Assembly: GCA_002929135.1 (NCBI GenBank)
Contig: PESC01000006.1
Coordinates: 20,781-84,780, forward strand
Origin: Methylomonas sp.
Lineage (GTDB): Bacteria; Pseudomonadota; Gammaproteobacteria; Methylococcales; Methylomonadaceae
Direction: 5' to 3'
DNA length: 64,000 nucleotides
The notes beneath the pieces were generated by a model. That model had not been told where the DNA came from. It worked only from the letters and a program-made list of their open reading frames with translations, and did not search any database. Shown here one piece after another: positions 54,261 to 63,556 of the stretch. The translations under genes and the position numbers were made by a program. Position 1 is the first letter of the stretch. Each line of letters begins with the position of its first letter.

Positions 54261-56354
54261 CTATTTGCGTTGGCTTTCACTGCCCATTTCATTGCGCAGC
54301 ATGATGTAGAGCTTGCTGGTGATGATCTCGTTCTTGTAGAGCTTGTCCAGGGTTTCGCCTTGCAACACGGCGATGGCTTGGGTGGCCGCTGCTTCGTTCA
54401 AGGCATTCAGCATGGCTTCGTTTTGTTTGATGACGGCCAGCATTTTGCCGTGGGTATTGACTTGAAAGGCCTGATACAGCGTGATGATTTTCGCCAGGGC
54501 CTGGCTGTCGTCGAAAACACCGCTCAAGCCGGACTGTTCGAGTGCGCTGAGTTCCTTGACGACATTGCCGCTGATTTTATTGAGCGCACGGTAGTAACGA
54601 TACAGCTCCTCGGCTTTGAAGCGATGGTCGCGCCAGAACGCAATTCGGCTGATCGACAGTACGAACTGCTCCAGACTGTCGATAGGAAAATGCTCGTCGA
54701 CCGATTTGACCTGTTCGTGGCCACGCTTGATGCGCTCGGTTTGTATGCTCAGCATGTTGGTGATTTTCTTGTAGGTTTTTTCCTCGATTTCGCCGTGCAG
54801 GAAAATTTCTTTCAAGTGCTCCTTTTCGACACCGAGGGCGTAGGTACGCAGCATGTTTTCGGTCAGTTTGGGTGATTTGCCAATGGCTTGTTTACATTCC
54901 AGGCAAGCGATCTGATAAAGATTTTCATGCTGCTGTTTCAGCGTGTCGTACTGCTGTTGGGTGATTTGCTGATCGTTGGCCAAATCTTGCAATTTTTCCA
55001 GAGACTTTTCGTACATCTGCGCCTTGCTCTTGAAATAGCCGACCTGCTCCATGTCGGTCAGGGCATCGATTCCTAGAGCGTGCATGACTTTGCCTATGGT
55101 CGTGGCCTTTACCAATAAGGTGAAGTAGATGCTGCCTATGGTCACGGCGGTGACAAAATCCTTGACACTAAAGCTGAAACTCCAGTTGGGCACCGTTAAG
55201 TCATCAGGAATCAGCAACACCATGATGACCGCCAGCGAACCGCGCAAACTGCCCCAGGCCAGCAGATGCATCCAGTTGCGGGGGATGGCCCGTTCCTTGC
55301 CGGTCTTGTTCAGCAACCACAACACTGGATAAACCGCCAGGGCACGGCCAACGACGACGGTGGCAACGGCAAGCAGAATCGGCAGCAGCGCAATGTTGAG
55401 ATCGATGGCGAGATCGGCGAACAACAAACCCATCAGGATGAAGACCAGCGAGTTGGTGACGAAGGCAAAATAGCTCCAGAATTTCTCCATGTACTCTTCG
55501 ATGTCGGGCGACATTTTGTAGCGACCGAAATTGCCGATTACCATCGAGGCGATCAGGGTGGCGATGATGGACGACAGGCGGATTTCGTGACCGGCAATCA
55601 CCAGATGTTCAGAGATGACTTCGGTCAACACGAAGGTCAGGTGGGCCACCAGCAGGGTCAGCGTAATTTCCAGATGTTCGTTGCCGCGTACCAGCTCGAT
55701 CAACCGGGCGAAAATAAAGCCCATGAACAGGCCGAAAACGATTCCGCCACCCAACATGATCGAGAACGACATTAGCGCGTCGAACAGGGAGGCATAACCG
55801 TGATAGCCGTGGGTGATGAGGTCCAGAATCACCAGAAACGCAGCAAAACCTGTTGCATCGTTGAACAAGCTTTCGCCTTCGAAAATCAGCGTCAGCCGCT
55901 GCGGTGCGCCGTATTCCTTGAACAGCGCCAGTACCGCCACCGGGTCGGTCGATGAAATGATGGCGCCGAACAGCAGCAGTACCAGCATGGGTACTGCAAA
56001 ACCGGCGGCGTCGAAAATGTAGAAACCGCCAATGCCTATGAACAGGGTCGATACCAGCAGGCCAATGATGGCCAGCGAGCCGATCGAATAAATGTTCTCG
56101 GTCACGCTACGGATGTTCATGTTGTAGGCCGACTCGAAGATCAGTACCGGCAGAAACACGAAAAACAGCAATTCCGGTGTCAGTTTGAAGCTGGTGATGA
56201 ACGAGAAAAACTCGATATGTGACAAAGGAATCAGCAGCGAGCCGACAATCACCAGCAACACGGTGTAAGGCACACCGATTTTTTTTGACGTTACGAAAAC
56301 CGCCAGAGAGATCAGCATCAGGCTGAACAGGGACAAAAAAACATCGAGATTCAT
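54261..56354 (-). CDS. CPA1-family cation:proton antiporter with long cytoplasmic tail
   Basis: A protein of 697 residues from an ATG at 56354 behind GGAGTATC. Twelve to thirteen membrane helices lie in 1-410, with ISSTDPVAVLALFKEYG and the ion-binding FEGESLFNDATGFA of NhaP/NhaK-type Na+(K+)/H+ antiporters. The last 280 residues are a helical cytoplasmic domain with a possible coiled coil (NDQQITQQQYDTLKQQHENL) that may sense pH or nucleotides. It precedes hypF. Confidence 0.88.
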   Translation of the reverse strand: MNLDVFLSLFSLMLISLAVFVTSKKIGVPYTVLLVIVGSLLIPLSHIEFFSFITSFKLTPELLFFVFLPVLIFESAYNMNIRSVTENIYSIGSLAIIGLLVSTLFIGIGGFYIFDAAGFAVPMLVLLLFGAIISSTDPVAVLALFKEYGAPQRLTLIFEGESLFNDATGFAAFLVILDLITHGYHGYASLFDALMSFSIMLGGGIVFGLFMGFIFARLIELVRGNEHLEITLTLLVAHLTFVLTEVISEHLVIAGHEIRLSSIIATLIASMVIGNFGRYKMSPDIEEYMEKFWSYFAFVTNSLVFILMGLLFADLAIDLNIALLPILLAVATVVVGRALAVYPVLWLLNKTGKERAIPRNWMHLLAWGSLRGSLAVIMVLLIPDDLTVPNWSFSFSVKDFVTAVTIGSIYFTLLVKATTIGKVMHALGIDALTDMEQVGYFKSKAQMYEKSLEKLQDLANDQQITQQQYDTLKQQHENLYQIACLECKQAIGKSPKLTENMLRTYALGVEKEHLKEIFLHGEIEEKTYKKITNMLSIQTERIKRGHEQVKSVDEHFPIDSLEQFVLSISRIAFWRDHRFKAEELYRYYRALNKISGNVVKELSALEQSGLSGVFDDSQALAKIITLYQAFQVNTHGKMLAVIKQNEAMLNALNEAAATQAIAVLQGETLDKLYKNEIITSKLYIMLRNEMGSESQRK

Positions 56355-56459
56355 CGGTGATACTCCAGTATCCATGGGGTTGGGTCAAGAAAATACGCCG
56401 TGTATCCAGGCGGCGTGAGCTTTGGCGAATTGTCAGTTGTGTAGCACTGTCTCGTGCCT

Positions 56460-56484
56460 CGTTCCCATGCTTCGCGTACGAACG
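56460..56484. repeat. Dispersed palindrome, family A, diverged
   Basis: CGTTCCCATGC and GCGTACGAACG arms with two mismatches. It lies between the ABC cluster and the antiporter start. The rest of 56355-56597 shows nothing. Confidence 0.5.
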
Positions 56485-56597
56485 CATAGCAAGCGACTCG
56501 ATGGGCACAGGCTTTGTGCTACCAGGCTCATGGCCGATTGTATTCCGGCAACCCACGAATTTCGTCATCAGTGTGCGATGGCTGTGCTTCGCCCGCA

Positions 56598-57350
56598 TCA
56601 AAGTAGATCATGGATTTCAGGATGGCTCGATAACAAACGGGTTTTGAACGTGTCAATGGCCACTTCGTCATCGCGTTGTTCGCGGGGTATGTCCACGGCA
56701 ATGTCGGCCAGTGTCTGCATGGGCGATGGCGACAGGAAAATCAGCCGATCGGCCAGCGCGATGGCTTCGCGCACGTCGTGGGTCACGAATAGCACGGTGT
56801 GCGGGCGTTGTTGCCACAGGCAACGCAGCAGTTTACGAATCTGGCGGGCGGCGGGGGCATCCAGCGATACGAACGGTTCGTCCATCAGTAGCAGATCGGG
56901 GTTGATGGCAAACGCACGGATGATGGCAACCCGGCGCTGCATGCCCAGCGACAGCCGTTGCGGGTAGTCGTGTTGACAAGGTTCGAGCTGCATGGTCACC
57001 AGTAGTTGATCGATCAACGTCGTCGGTACTGGCCCTTGAAACACCAGCTCGATGTTCTGACGCACGCTGTACCAGGGCAGAAGGCGCGGGTTTTGAAACA
57101 TATAAGCAATCGTGGTGTCGGCAAGCCTGGTGTTGTTAAGCCTGGTTGTGCTACCGACGATCTGGCCGACGTAATCGCGATCCAGCCCGGCAATCATTTG
57201 CAGCAAGGTGGTTTTGCCGCAGCCGGACGGGCCGACGAGACAGACGAACTGGTTGGGCGCAATATCCAGCTGCAAAGGGCCGATGGTGGGCGATGCCCTG
57301 TGGCCATGGTGGTGCTGTTTGCTGACGATGTCGATATGCACACCACTCAT
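56598..57350 (-). CDS. ABC transporter ATP-binding protein (SsuB/TauB-type)
   Basis: A protein of 250 residues from an ATG at 57350 that overlaps the permease stop by 4 nt. Walker A is GPSGCGKTT near residue 42, Q-loop YMFQNPRLLPW, signature LSLGMQRR (SLGM instead of SGGQ), Walker B LLLMDEPFVSLD and H-loop VTHDVREA. It energises the permease and binding protein encoded upstream. It is shorter than most SsuB, with no C-terminal extension. Confidence 0.85.
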   Translation of the reverse strand: MSGVHIDIVSKQHHHGHRASPTIGPLQLDIAPNQFVCLVGPSGCGKTTLLQMIAGLDRDYVGQIVGSTTRLNNTRLADTTIAYMFQNPRLLPWYSVRQNIELVFQGPVPTTLIDQLLVTMQLEPCQHDYPQRLSLGMQRRVAIIRAFAINPDLLLMDEPFVSLDAPAARQIRKLLRCLWQQRPHTVLFVTHDVREAIALADRLIFLSPSPMQTLADIAVDIPREQRDDEVAIDTFKTRLLSSHPEIHDLL

Positions 57351-58102
57351 CGCCGCCACCGCTGTGCTTTGCGTTCCAATGGTTTCAGCAGGCCGGTTTC
57401 GATGATCTGGATGACGATGATGAAGGCGACGGTGTAAGCCAGCAGGCTGGCGACATCGAATAACTGAAAGAACACATGCAGTTGATAGCCCATGCCGTTG
57501 CTGCGCCCGAGCAATTCCACCACCAGGATGATTTTCCAGATCAGTGCCAGCCCCGAACGGGTTGCCCCCATCACGAATGGGTACAGTTGTGGCCAGATGA
57601 CGTGGCGCAAGGTTTTCCATTTGCCCAAGCGGTAGCTTTCGGCCATTTCGAGTAAATCCTGATCCAGCGAGCGGGCGCCTTCGCGTATGGTCACGATCAC
57701 ATTCGGCAGTTTATTGATGACGACGGCCAGAATCGCCGCCGATTCGTCCAGGCCAAACCAGACGTAGCAAAGAATGATGGTCACCAGGGCCGGTACGTTG
57801 AGGAAAATGAGCAGCCAGTTATCGAAAAACGCATTCAGACCGGCATGTCTGCCCAGCGCCACGCCGATGGCGCAGCCCAGTACCATGGCAATGCTGAAGC
57901 TGGCCAGCAGCCGCAGCAGCGTCATGCCGAGATGGTAAGGTAGTTCGCCGCTGGCACAGGCCTGCCAGAAGGTTGCGGCTACCGTCGCGGGCAAGGGTAG
58001 GGTTCTGGATTCAAGCAGCAGCGCCGCGACATGCCAGGCCGCGAACAGCGTCAGCAAGGACAGTGCAGCCAGTGTGCGCTGGCCAAAGGCTTGGGCGATC
58101 AT
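57347..58102 (-). CDS. ABC transporter permease (SsuC/TauC-type)
   Basis: A protein of 251 residues with six helices. The coupling helix is in YRLGKWKTLRHVIWPQLYPF near residue 155, and an N-terminal WHVAALLLESRTLPLPATVAA segment is typical of SsuC-like permeases. It overlaps its neighbours by 4 nt on each side. Confidence 0.85.
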   Translation of the reverse strand: MIAQAFGQRTLAALSLLTLFAAWHVAALLLESRTLPLPATVAATFWQACASGELPYHLGMTLLRLLASFSIAMVLGCAIGVALGRHAGLNAFFDNWLLIFLNVPALVTIILCYVWFGLDESAAILAVVINKLPNVIVTIREGARSLDQDLLEMAESYRLGKWKTLRHVIWPQLYPFVMGATRSGLALIWKIILVVELLGRSNGMGYQLHVFFQLFDVASLLAYTVAFIIVIQIIETGLLKPLERKAQRWRR

Positions 58103-59070
58103 CGATCGGCGCGCCAGAATATGTCCTGGTTCAAATGCGCGGATGGGCCGGTCAGTTTGTTGTCATGCAGGCCGTGGAGCAGGGCGTACAGCGTTTGACT
58201 GGCGGCGCGTTCGGCGTCGCCCCATGCGACGATGCGGCCCTGGCAATAGCGTTTGCGCAATTGCACTTGGGTGGCCAGGTCGGAGGTGTCTGTCAGTGTT
58301 GCAACCTTGGCCCAGGCCGCGTCGCTGTCGCACAGTCGTTTTTTTGCCGTCTGGGTTGCCGTCAGAAATTGGTTGAATGCGTCTTGGTTTTTCTCGGCCC
58401 AGCTTTGGCGGAAAACATAACCCAGGGTTGGCACGTTGCCTGCGATGCCCAGTTGCCGCAGTAACTCGTCACCGCCTATCAATTGCCGATAGCCCTGGGC
58501 TTCAAGGCGTGCGCCGAAATGCCAGTAAGTCAGCAAGGCGTCGATGCGGCCCTGTTTAAGTTGTTCGTTCAGCAGCGGTGCGGCGCCGTAGACAGGTGTC
58601 GTTACCCTGGCAAGATCGATGGTCTGCCGTTTTGCCAGCGCCTGCAATAGCAGCCAGTTTTTATCCAGCTCACCCCCGGCAATGCCGATACGCTTGCCTT
58701 GCAGATCGGATAAGGCCCGGATGGGGCTGGCGTTGGCCACCATCAAGCCGCCCGCTGCCGTCGAATAGGGGTAGAAGCTGTAATCGGTGCCGACATCGCG
58801 CATCGCCGATGCCCAAATCCAGTCGGACAGAATCATGTCGACGCTGCCGGACTGCAATGCGATTTTGCCTGCCTGCTGATTGGCCAGGGTGACGGTTTCC
58901 ACGGTGAATGCCGCTGTGGTTGGCAAGCCCTGGTCTTTCATGGCGGCCAGCTCCCAGGCCAGGGTGCCGCCCGCCAGGGTGCCGATGCGCAGGGTCACGG
59001 GGGTGTCTGCAACGGCCTGTTTACACAACAAAAACAGCAGGCTCAGCAAAATGGGTTTGAACAGGGTCAT
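58099..59070 (-). CDS. ABC transporter substrate-binding protein (NMT1/SsuA-like), unknown substrate
   Basis: A protein of 323 residues with a signal peptide (about 1-22, FLLCKQAVADT). The mature part opens VTLRIGTLAGGTLAWELAAM and contains GKRIGIAGGELDKNWLLLQA. The family takes up sulfonates, nitrate, pyrimidine precursors or other small solutes; the sequence does not decide. It is the first gene of a three-gene operon with 4-nt overlaps. Location near ribF and pqq may or may not matter. Confidence 0.8.
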   Translation of the reverse strand: MTLFKPILLSLLFLLCKQAVADTPVTLRIGTLAGGTLAWELAAMKDQGLPTTAAFTVETVTLANQQAGKIALQSGSVDMILSDWIWASAMRDVGTDYSFYPYSTAAGGLMVANASPIRALSDLQGKRIGIAGGELDKNWLLLQALAKRQTIDLARVTTPVYGAAPLLNEQLKQGRIDALLTYWHFGARLEAQGYRQLIGGDELLRQLGIAGNVPTLGYVFRQSWAEKNQDAFNQFLTATQTAKKRLCDSDAAWAKVATLTDTSDLATQVQLRKRYCQGRIVAWGDAERAASQTLYALLHGLHDNKLTGPSAHLNQDIFWRADR

Positions 59071-59139
59071 AACCGCGCTCGTAAGTCGTTGGTCAAAGGG
59101 AGCGCAATTTTAGCGCAGCCGCCTGGTTTGCGCGTTACC

Positions 59140-59165
59140 CGTTCCCACGCGGGAGCGTGGGAACG
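59140..59165. repeat. Dispersed palindrome, family A, perfect copy
   Basis: CGTTCCCACGC and GCGTGGGAACG around GGGA, fully complementary. It lies between divergent transcription units, the importer operon and ribF, so it overlaps their promoter region. Confidence 0.8.
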
Positions 59166-59213
59166 GCGCAGGCTGGTAAAATCGTCGCCCTGTACTTTAA
59201 CCCCACAAGCATC

Positions 59214-60158
59214 ATGCGTCTGATCCGAGGACTGAATCATCTTGAACCGTTGCAGCAGGGTTGTGTGCTGACCATCGGCAATTTCGACGGCCTGCACTTG
59301 GGGCATCAACAGGTGATCGATACCCTGGCGGCCCATGGCCGAAGGTTGCAATTACCCACTGTGGCGATGGTGTTCGAGCCGCAACCGCTGGAGTTTTTTC
59401 TGGGTGATCATGCGCCGTCGCGGCTGACGCGCTTGCGCGAAAAATCTATACAGTTTGCTCGCTCTGCGATCGATGCCGTGCTGGTGATGCCGTTCAACGA
59501 TGCGCTAGCCGACTGCGACGCCGAATTGTTCATTCGTGACATTCTGGTTCGGCGCCTCAACATCCGGCATCTGGTAGTGGGCGACGATTTTCATTTCGGC
59601 AAGGCGCGACGCGGCAATTTCGCGCTGTTGCAGCATCGCGGGCAGGACTACGGTTTTGCTGTGGAGGCCACGGGTTCGTTCGAGGTCGATGGCTTGCGGG
59701 TCAGCAGCACCTTGATACGCGATGCCCTGGGCGAGGGCGATCTGGCCTTGGCAAAAACCTTGCTGGGACGGGATTATTCGGTTTGCGGCCGGGTGGCACA
59801 CGGCGACAAGCGCGGGCGGGTGCTGGGTTTTCCCACCGCCAATCTGCATTTGTTCCGTAAGAACACGCCGTTGGTGGGCGTGTTCGCGGTGACGATGACC
59901 GGGCTGGATGGCGATGAAGTTAAAGGAGTTGCCAATCTGGGTACCCGTCCAACCTTCGACGGCGGCTGCCAGGCCGTGCTGGAAACCCATTTGTTCGATT
60001 TCAATCGCGACATTTACGGCTGCTATGTCGAGGTGCATTTCAAAGCCAAATTGCGCGATGAAATGCGCTTTTCTTCGCTCGATGCACTAAAACGCCAAAT
60101 TGGCCACGACATCGCCAGTGCTCACGCAGTTTTCGACGGTGTTGCCGATGTTGCCTGA
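59214..60158 (+). CDS. ribF: Bifunctional riboflavin kinase/FAD synthetase (RibF)
   Basis: A protein of 314 residues from an ATG at 59214. The FAD synthetase domain has TIGNFDGLHLGHQQVID near residue 21 and VGDDFHFGKARRG near 122. The riboflavin kinase domain has GDKRGRVLGFPTANL near 200 and VANLGTRPTFDGG. It turns riboflavin into FMN and then FAD. It overlaps the DUF1289 gene by 11 nt. Confidence 0.97.
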   Translation: MRLIRGLNHLEPLQQGCVLTIGNFDGLHLGHQQVIDTLAAHGRRLQLPTVAMVFEPQPLEFFLGDHAPSRLTRLREKSIQFARSAIDAVLVMPFNDALADCDAELFIRDILVRRLNIRHLVVGDDFHFGKARRGNFALLQHRGQDYGFAVEATGSFEVDGLRVSSTLIRDALGEGDLALAKTLLGRDYSVCGRVAHGDKRGRVLGFPTANLHLFRKNTPLVGVFAVTMTGLDGDEVKGVANLGTRPTFDGGCQAVLETHLFDFNRDIYGCYVEVHFKAKLRDEMRFSSLDALKRQIGHDIASAHAVFDGVADVA

Positions 60159-60348
60159 AAGCCAGCGCGTACCGTCGCCCTGTGTGCGCAACTGCTGTCT
60201 GAATGATGGCGACATTTGCCTGGGCTGTTTCCGCTCGATGCAGGAAATTTGCCAGTGGTTGCAGGCCAGCGACGAACTCAGAGTGCAGTTTCTGGAAAAC
60301 GCGCGGCAGCGGCGCAAGGCATTAACGCTGCCGTTGAATGCGCTATGA
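60148..60348 (+). CDS. DUF1289 small cysteine-rich protein
   Basis: A protein of 66 residues from an ATG at 60148 overlapping the ribF stop. Four cysteines in SPCVRNCCLNDGDICLGCFR, followed by the EICQW helix, are the DUF1289 signature; an iron-sulfur or zinc site is likely. Function is unknown. Translational coupling to ribF implies a shared transcript. Confidence 0.85.
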   Translation: MLPESQRVPSPCVRNCCLNDGDICLGCFRSMQEICQWLQASDELRVQFLENARQRRKALTLPLNAL

Positions 60349-60470
60349 TGCCCGCCCGCAAAAGTCCCTGGTTTTAGCCGTGTAAATCATCGCGCAAGAA
60401 CTTTTGGGAAAACCCAATGCGCTGGTAATCTGTTCACCACTCCCACTAACCCCAAGCGGAAAATATCGTT

Positions 60471-61010
60471 ATGCAGACATTGACCAAAACAATTAAAAAA
60501 AATGTAGCGCTGATCGTGTTCGGTACCGTGTGTTCGATGCTGAATCCTGTTTGGGCAGAATCGGATATGCAGCTTCAGGAAAAGGCCTTGAAAGCCCGCG
60601 AAAGAGTACATAAAGATGGCGAAGATCATTCAGGTCATGACATGTCAAAAACCGCAAGCGGCGGCTTTCGCGGTGTGTTTTATGGGTACTTGCCATGTCA
60701 TGAAGAGGAATGCAGCGGCTTGAAAATGACCTTGTCGCTGAAACCGCGCAACAACTATCTGCTGGTGACGCAACCAGCCAAACCGGCGTCGCGCGAATTC
60801 TTCGATAAAGGCAAATATGAATGGAATGACGATACCCGTCTGTTGACGCTGAATTCCAGCAAAAATGGCTCGACGCGGCAATTCAGGATAGAAAACGAAG
60901 GGGCGCTGGTAACCCTGGATGAAAACGGCGCACCCATGCCTGGCGATCAGGATGCCTATACCTTGCGTCGCAGCGATAAAACCAAAATTCGCGACGCGCA
61001 TTTTCACTGA
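60471..61010 (+). CDS. Secreted NlpE-like protein with His/Met metal motif
   Basis: A protein of 179 residues. A signal peptide covers about 1-29 (cleaved after VWA). No lipobox Cys is present, unlike true NlpE. A short His-rich stretch DHSGHDM near residue 53 is followed by the NlpE-type domain (FRGVFYGYLPCHEEECSGLK; DKGKYEWNDDTRLLTLNS), where the usual CxxC is spread to CHEEEC. NlpE proteins take part in copper response and surface sensing. Copper is important to methanotrophs, so a periplasmic copper role is a reasonable guess. Confidence 0.6.
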   Translation: MQTLTKTIKKNVALIVFGTVCSMLNPVWAESDMQLQEKALKARERVHKDGEDHSGHDMSKTASGGFRGVFYGYLPCHEEECSGLKMTLSLKPRNNYLLVTQPAKPASREFFDKGKYEWNDDTRLLTLNSSKNGSTRQFRIENEGALVTLDENGAPMPGDQDAYTLRRSDKTKIRDAHFH

Positions 61011-61072
61011 TGCATCGGCTTTAGCCTTGCGCCACGCAGAACGATGACCTGGTGCAATGTCAGCAAATGTAA

Positions 61073-61101
61073 TTGCAGAAAAAAAATCTTGGTCGTATAC
61101 T
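61073..61101 (+). promoter_or_regulatory. Sigma-70-type promoter of pqqA
   Basis: TTGCAG, a 17-nt A-rich spacer, and TATACT. The -10 box has five of six consensus bases. Start of transcription is expected near 61108, some 50 nt before the pqqA ATG. Confidence 0.65.
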
Positions 61102-61160
61102 CCGCCAGGCTTATTTGATCGAGCTGGCACGCAATAACAAAACCTCTGGAGGGTACACAC

Positions 61161-61235
61161 ATGAAATGGGAAACACCTGCTTACAATGACATGCGCTTTG
61201 GTTTTGAAGTAACCATGTACATCTACAACCGTTAA
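61161..61235 (+). CDS. pqqA: PQQ precursor peptide PqqA
   Basis: A peptide of 24 residues starting [17 protein letters not shown] and ending YIYNR, behind a GGAGG site. The Glu16 and Tyr20 that PqqE cross-links to form the PQQ skeleton are present in FEVTMY. It is the substrate peptide, bound by PqqD. A strong terminator follows and makes it more abundant than the enzymes, as is usual. Confidence 0.95.
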   Translation: MKWETPAYNDMRFGFEVTMYIYNR

Positions 61236-61257
61236 TCGCAACGGCTGTAAACAAAAA

Positions 61258-61283
61258 GGGGCATTTTCATGCCCCTTTTTTTT
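61258..61283 (+). terminator. Intrinsic terminator/attenuator after pqqA
   Basis: GGGGCAT, loop TTTC, ATGCCCC, then eight T. It lies between pqqA and pqqB, so that only part of the transcripts reach pqqBC. Confidence 0.92.
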
Positions 61284-61342
61284 GCCTGCGGTTTTTGAAT
61301 CCCGTATCATGCGGCGCTCTCGTTTACCCACCCAGATCAGAC

Positions 61343-62254
61343 ATGAAAATCAGAGTTCTCGGCGCGGGCGCCGGTGGCGGTTTTCCGCAGTGGAACTGCA
61401 ATTGCGACAATTGCGGTCGTTTTCGCAAAGGCCAGTTCAACGGCAAATCACGCACCCAGTCGTCGATTGCCATCAGTACCGACGATCGCAACTGGCTGCT
61501 GTTCAACACCTCGCCCGACATTCGCGCCCAACTGGAAGCCTTTCCCGCCATTCAGCCGAAGCAGGGCATACGCGATACCGGCATCAGAGCTGTTTTATTG
61601 ATCGACAGCCAGATCGACCACACCACCGGTATGTTGATGTTACGCGAAGGCAAACCGCTGGAGGTGTATTGCACCGAGATGGTTCGCCAGGATTTGACCA
61701 CCGGCTTCCCGCTGTTCACCATGTTGAAGGATTACTGCACGGTTAATCATCATGCCATTGCCTGCGATGAAACCCCGTTCGAAATTCCCGGCATAGACGA
61801 CATCCGCCTCTATGCCCATGCCCTGAAAAGCAAGGCACCGCCGTATTCACCGCACCGCCACGACCCGCACGATGGCGACAACATCGGTGTGATCGTCGAG
61901 CAAATCTCCACCGGCAAAAAACTGTATTACTCGCCGGGTCTGGGCGAAATCGAACCGCACGTATTCAAGGCCATGCAAAGCGTGGACTGCCTAATGGTGG
62001 ATGGCACCTTCTGGACCGACGACGAAATGGTTACCCGTGGCATCAGCCAGAAACGCGCCCGCGAAATTGGCCATTTGCCGCAATCCGGCCCCGGCGGCAT
62101 GATCGAAGTGCTGGACGGTGTGGCCAACGCCCGCAAGATTTTGATTCACATCAACAACACCAACCCGATACTCGACGACGATTCGTCGGCGCGTAAAACC
62201 CTGGATGCCCACGGCATTGAAGTGGCTTACGACGGTTTGGAAATCGACTTATAA
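61343..62254 (+). CDS. pqqB: PQQ biosynthesis protein PqqB
   Basis: A protein of 303 residues from the ATG at 61343, 60 nt after the pqqA terminator. The N-terminal [15 protein letters not shown] and CxxC (CNCDNCGR) are typical, and the metallo-beta-lactamase fold includes [14 protein letters not shown]. It hydroxylates the cross-linked Tyr part of the PqqA-derived intermediate. 13 nt separate it from pqqC. Confidence 0.97.
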   Translation: MKIRVLGAGAGGGFPQWNCNCDNCGRFRKGQFNGKSRTQSSIAISTDDRNWLLFNTSPDIRAQLEAFPAIQPKQGIRDTGIRAVLLIDSQIDHTTGMLMLREGKPLEVYCTEMVRQDLTTGFPLFTMLKDYCTVNHHAIACDETPFEIPGIDDIRLYAHALKSKAPPYSPHRHDPHDGDNIGVIVEQISTGKKLYYSPGLGEIEPHVFKAMQSVDCLMVDGTFWTDDEMVTRGISQKRAREIGHLPQSGPGGMIEVLDGVANARKILIHINNTNPILDDDSSARKTLDAHGIEVAYDGLEIDL

Positions 62255-62267
62255 CTTACGGTGTGAC

Positions 62268-62999
62268 ATGACAGCAGATAATCAACCTTGGAGCCGCGAC
62301 GAATTCGAAGCCAAATTGCGTGGCATGGAAAAGTACTACCACATTCATCATCCGATGCATGTGCTGATGAACGAAGGCAAACTGACCCCAGCCCAATTGC
62401 AGGGCTGGGTCGCCAACCGTTTCTATTATCAGGTGATGATTCCGATCAAGGACGCCAACATCATGGCCAATTGCCCGGATCGCGAAACCCGTGCCAAATG
62501 GGTGCAACGCATACTCGATCACGACGGGCATCCTGGCGATACCGGCGGCATCGAAGCCTGGATACAACTGGGCATCGCCGTCGGCCTGACGCGCGACGAC
62601 ATCACCTCGCTGAAACACGTACTGCCCGGTGTGCGCTTTGCCGTCGATGCCTACGTCAACTTTGCCCGTAGAGCCGAATGGCACGAAGCCGCCAGCTCGT
62701 CGCTGACGGAATTGTTCGCACCGAAAATCCATCAGCAACGCCTGGACAACTGGCCGGACGTCTACCCCTGGGTGCAGCCCGAAGGCTATGCCTATTTCAA
62801 AAAGCGCCTGACCGAAGCCCGTCGCGATGTCGAGCATGGTTTGGCGCTAACGCTGGATTGGTACAAAACCCGCGAACAACAGGAACGCATGCTGGACATC
62901 CTCAAATTCAAACTCGACGTACTGTGGAGCATGGCCGATGCCATGTATCTGGCCTATGTTGCCGACATGCCGCCGTATTTCAATATCGATCAGTCATGA
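62268..62999 (+). CDS. pqqC: Pyrroloquinoline-quinone synthase PqqC
   Basis: A protein of 243 residues from the ATG at 62268. The haem-oxygenase-like fold carries [18 protein letters not shown] near residue 23, [10 protein letters not shown] and [14 protein letters not shown]. It catalyses ring closure and the eight-electron oxidation to PQQ. The stop overlaps the next start by 4 nt, but that gene is not pqqD. Confidence 0.97.
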   Translation: MTADNQPWSRDEFEAKLRGMEKYYHIHHPMHVLMNEGKLTPAQLQGWVANRFYYQVMIPIKDANIMANCPDRETRAKWVQRILDHDGHPGDTGGIEAWIQLGIAVGLTRDDITSLKHVLPGVRFAVDAYVNFARRAEWHEAASSSLTELFAPKIHQQRLDNWPDVYPWVQPEGYAYFKKRLTEARRDVEHGLALTLDWYKTREQQERMLDILKFKLDVLWSMADAMYLAYVADMPPYFNIDQS

Positions 63000-63556
63000 T
63001 GCAAACCGCCGAACATCTGCGCTTCAGCGCCGAAGACTTTTTGGTCTGGGAGGAAAACCAGGCCGGAAAGCATGAGTTTGTGGCGGGGGAAGTGTTTGCG
63101 ATGACGGGGGCAAGTCAGGATCATGTCGTGGTTTCCGGCAACATCTTTGTCGGATTAAAACATCGTCTGCGCGGTACACCCTGCCGCGCCTATGTTGTGG
63201 ACATGAAATTGCGTATTGAAACCGCCGATGCGTTTTTTTACCCAGACGTGATGGTGTCCTGTCATCCTGGCGACCTGAAAAACCAGCGATTCATAGAGCA
63301 TCCCTCACTGGTGATTGAAGTATTGTCCGACTCCACCACCGATTACGACCGTGGCGGCAAATTCGTCGCCTATCGCCAAATCCCATCGTTACAGGAATAT
63401 CTGATCGTCGACATCGCCGCCCGTCGGGTGGAATGCTTCCGCCGTACCGAAGGCAACGACTGGCTGCTGCATGAATACGTCGGCGAAGTCGATTGCGAAC
63501 TGACCAGTTTGAACATTTGCCTGTCGATGGCGGATATTTTCGAGGATATTCAGTAA
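62996..63556 (+). CDS. Uma2-family PD-(D/E)XK nuclease-fold protein, copy 1
   Basis: A protein of 186 residues from an ATG at 62996 or 62999 inside the pqqC stop. It opens [18 protein letters not shown], and [27 protein letters not shown] and [13 protein letters not shown] are the Uma2 (DUF820) blocks that form the nuclease-like site. The function of the family is unknown. ATGA overlap with pqqC implies translational coupling, which is unusual and hints that a pqqD was displaced. Confidence 0.85.
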   Translation: MMQTAEHLRFSAEDFLVWEENQAGKHEFVAGEVFAMTGASQDHVVVSGNIFVGLKHRLRGTPCRAYVVDMKLRIETADAFFYPDVMVSCHPGDLKNQRFIEHPSLVIEVLSDSTTDYDRGGKFVAYRQIPSLQEYLIVDIAARRVECFRRTEGNDWLLHEYVGEVDCELTSLNICLSMADIFEDIQ

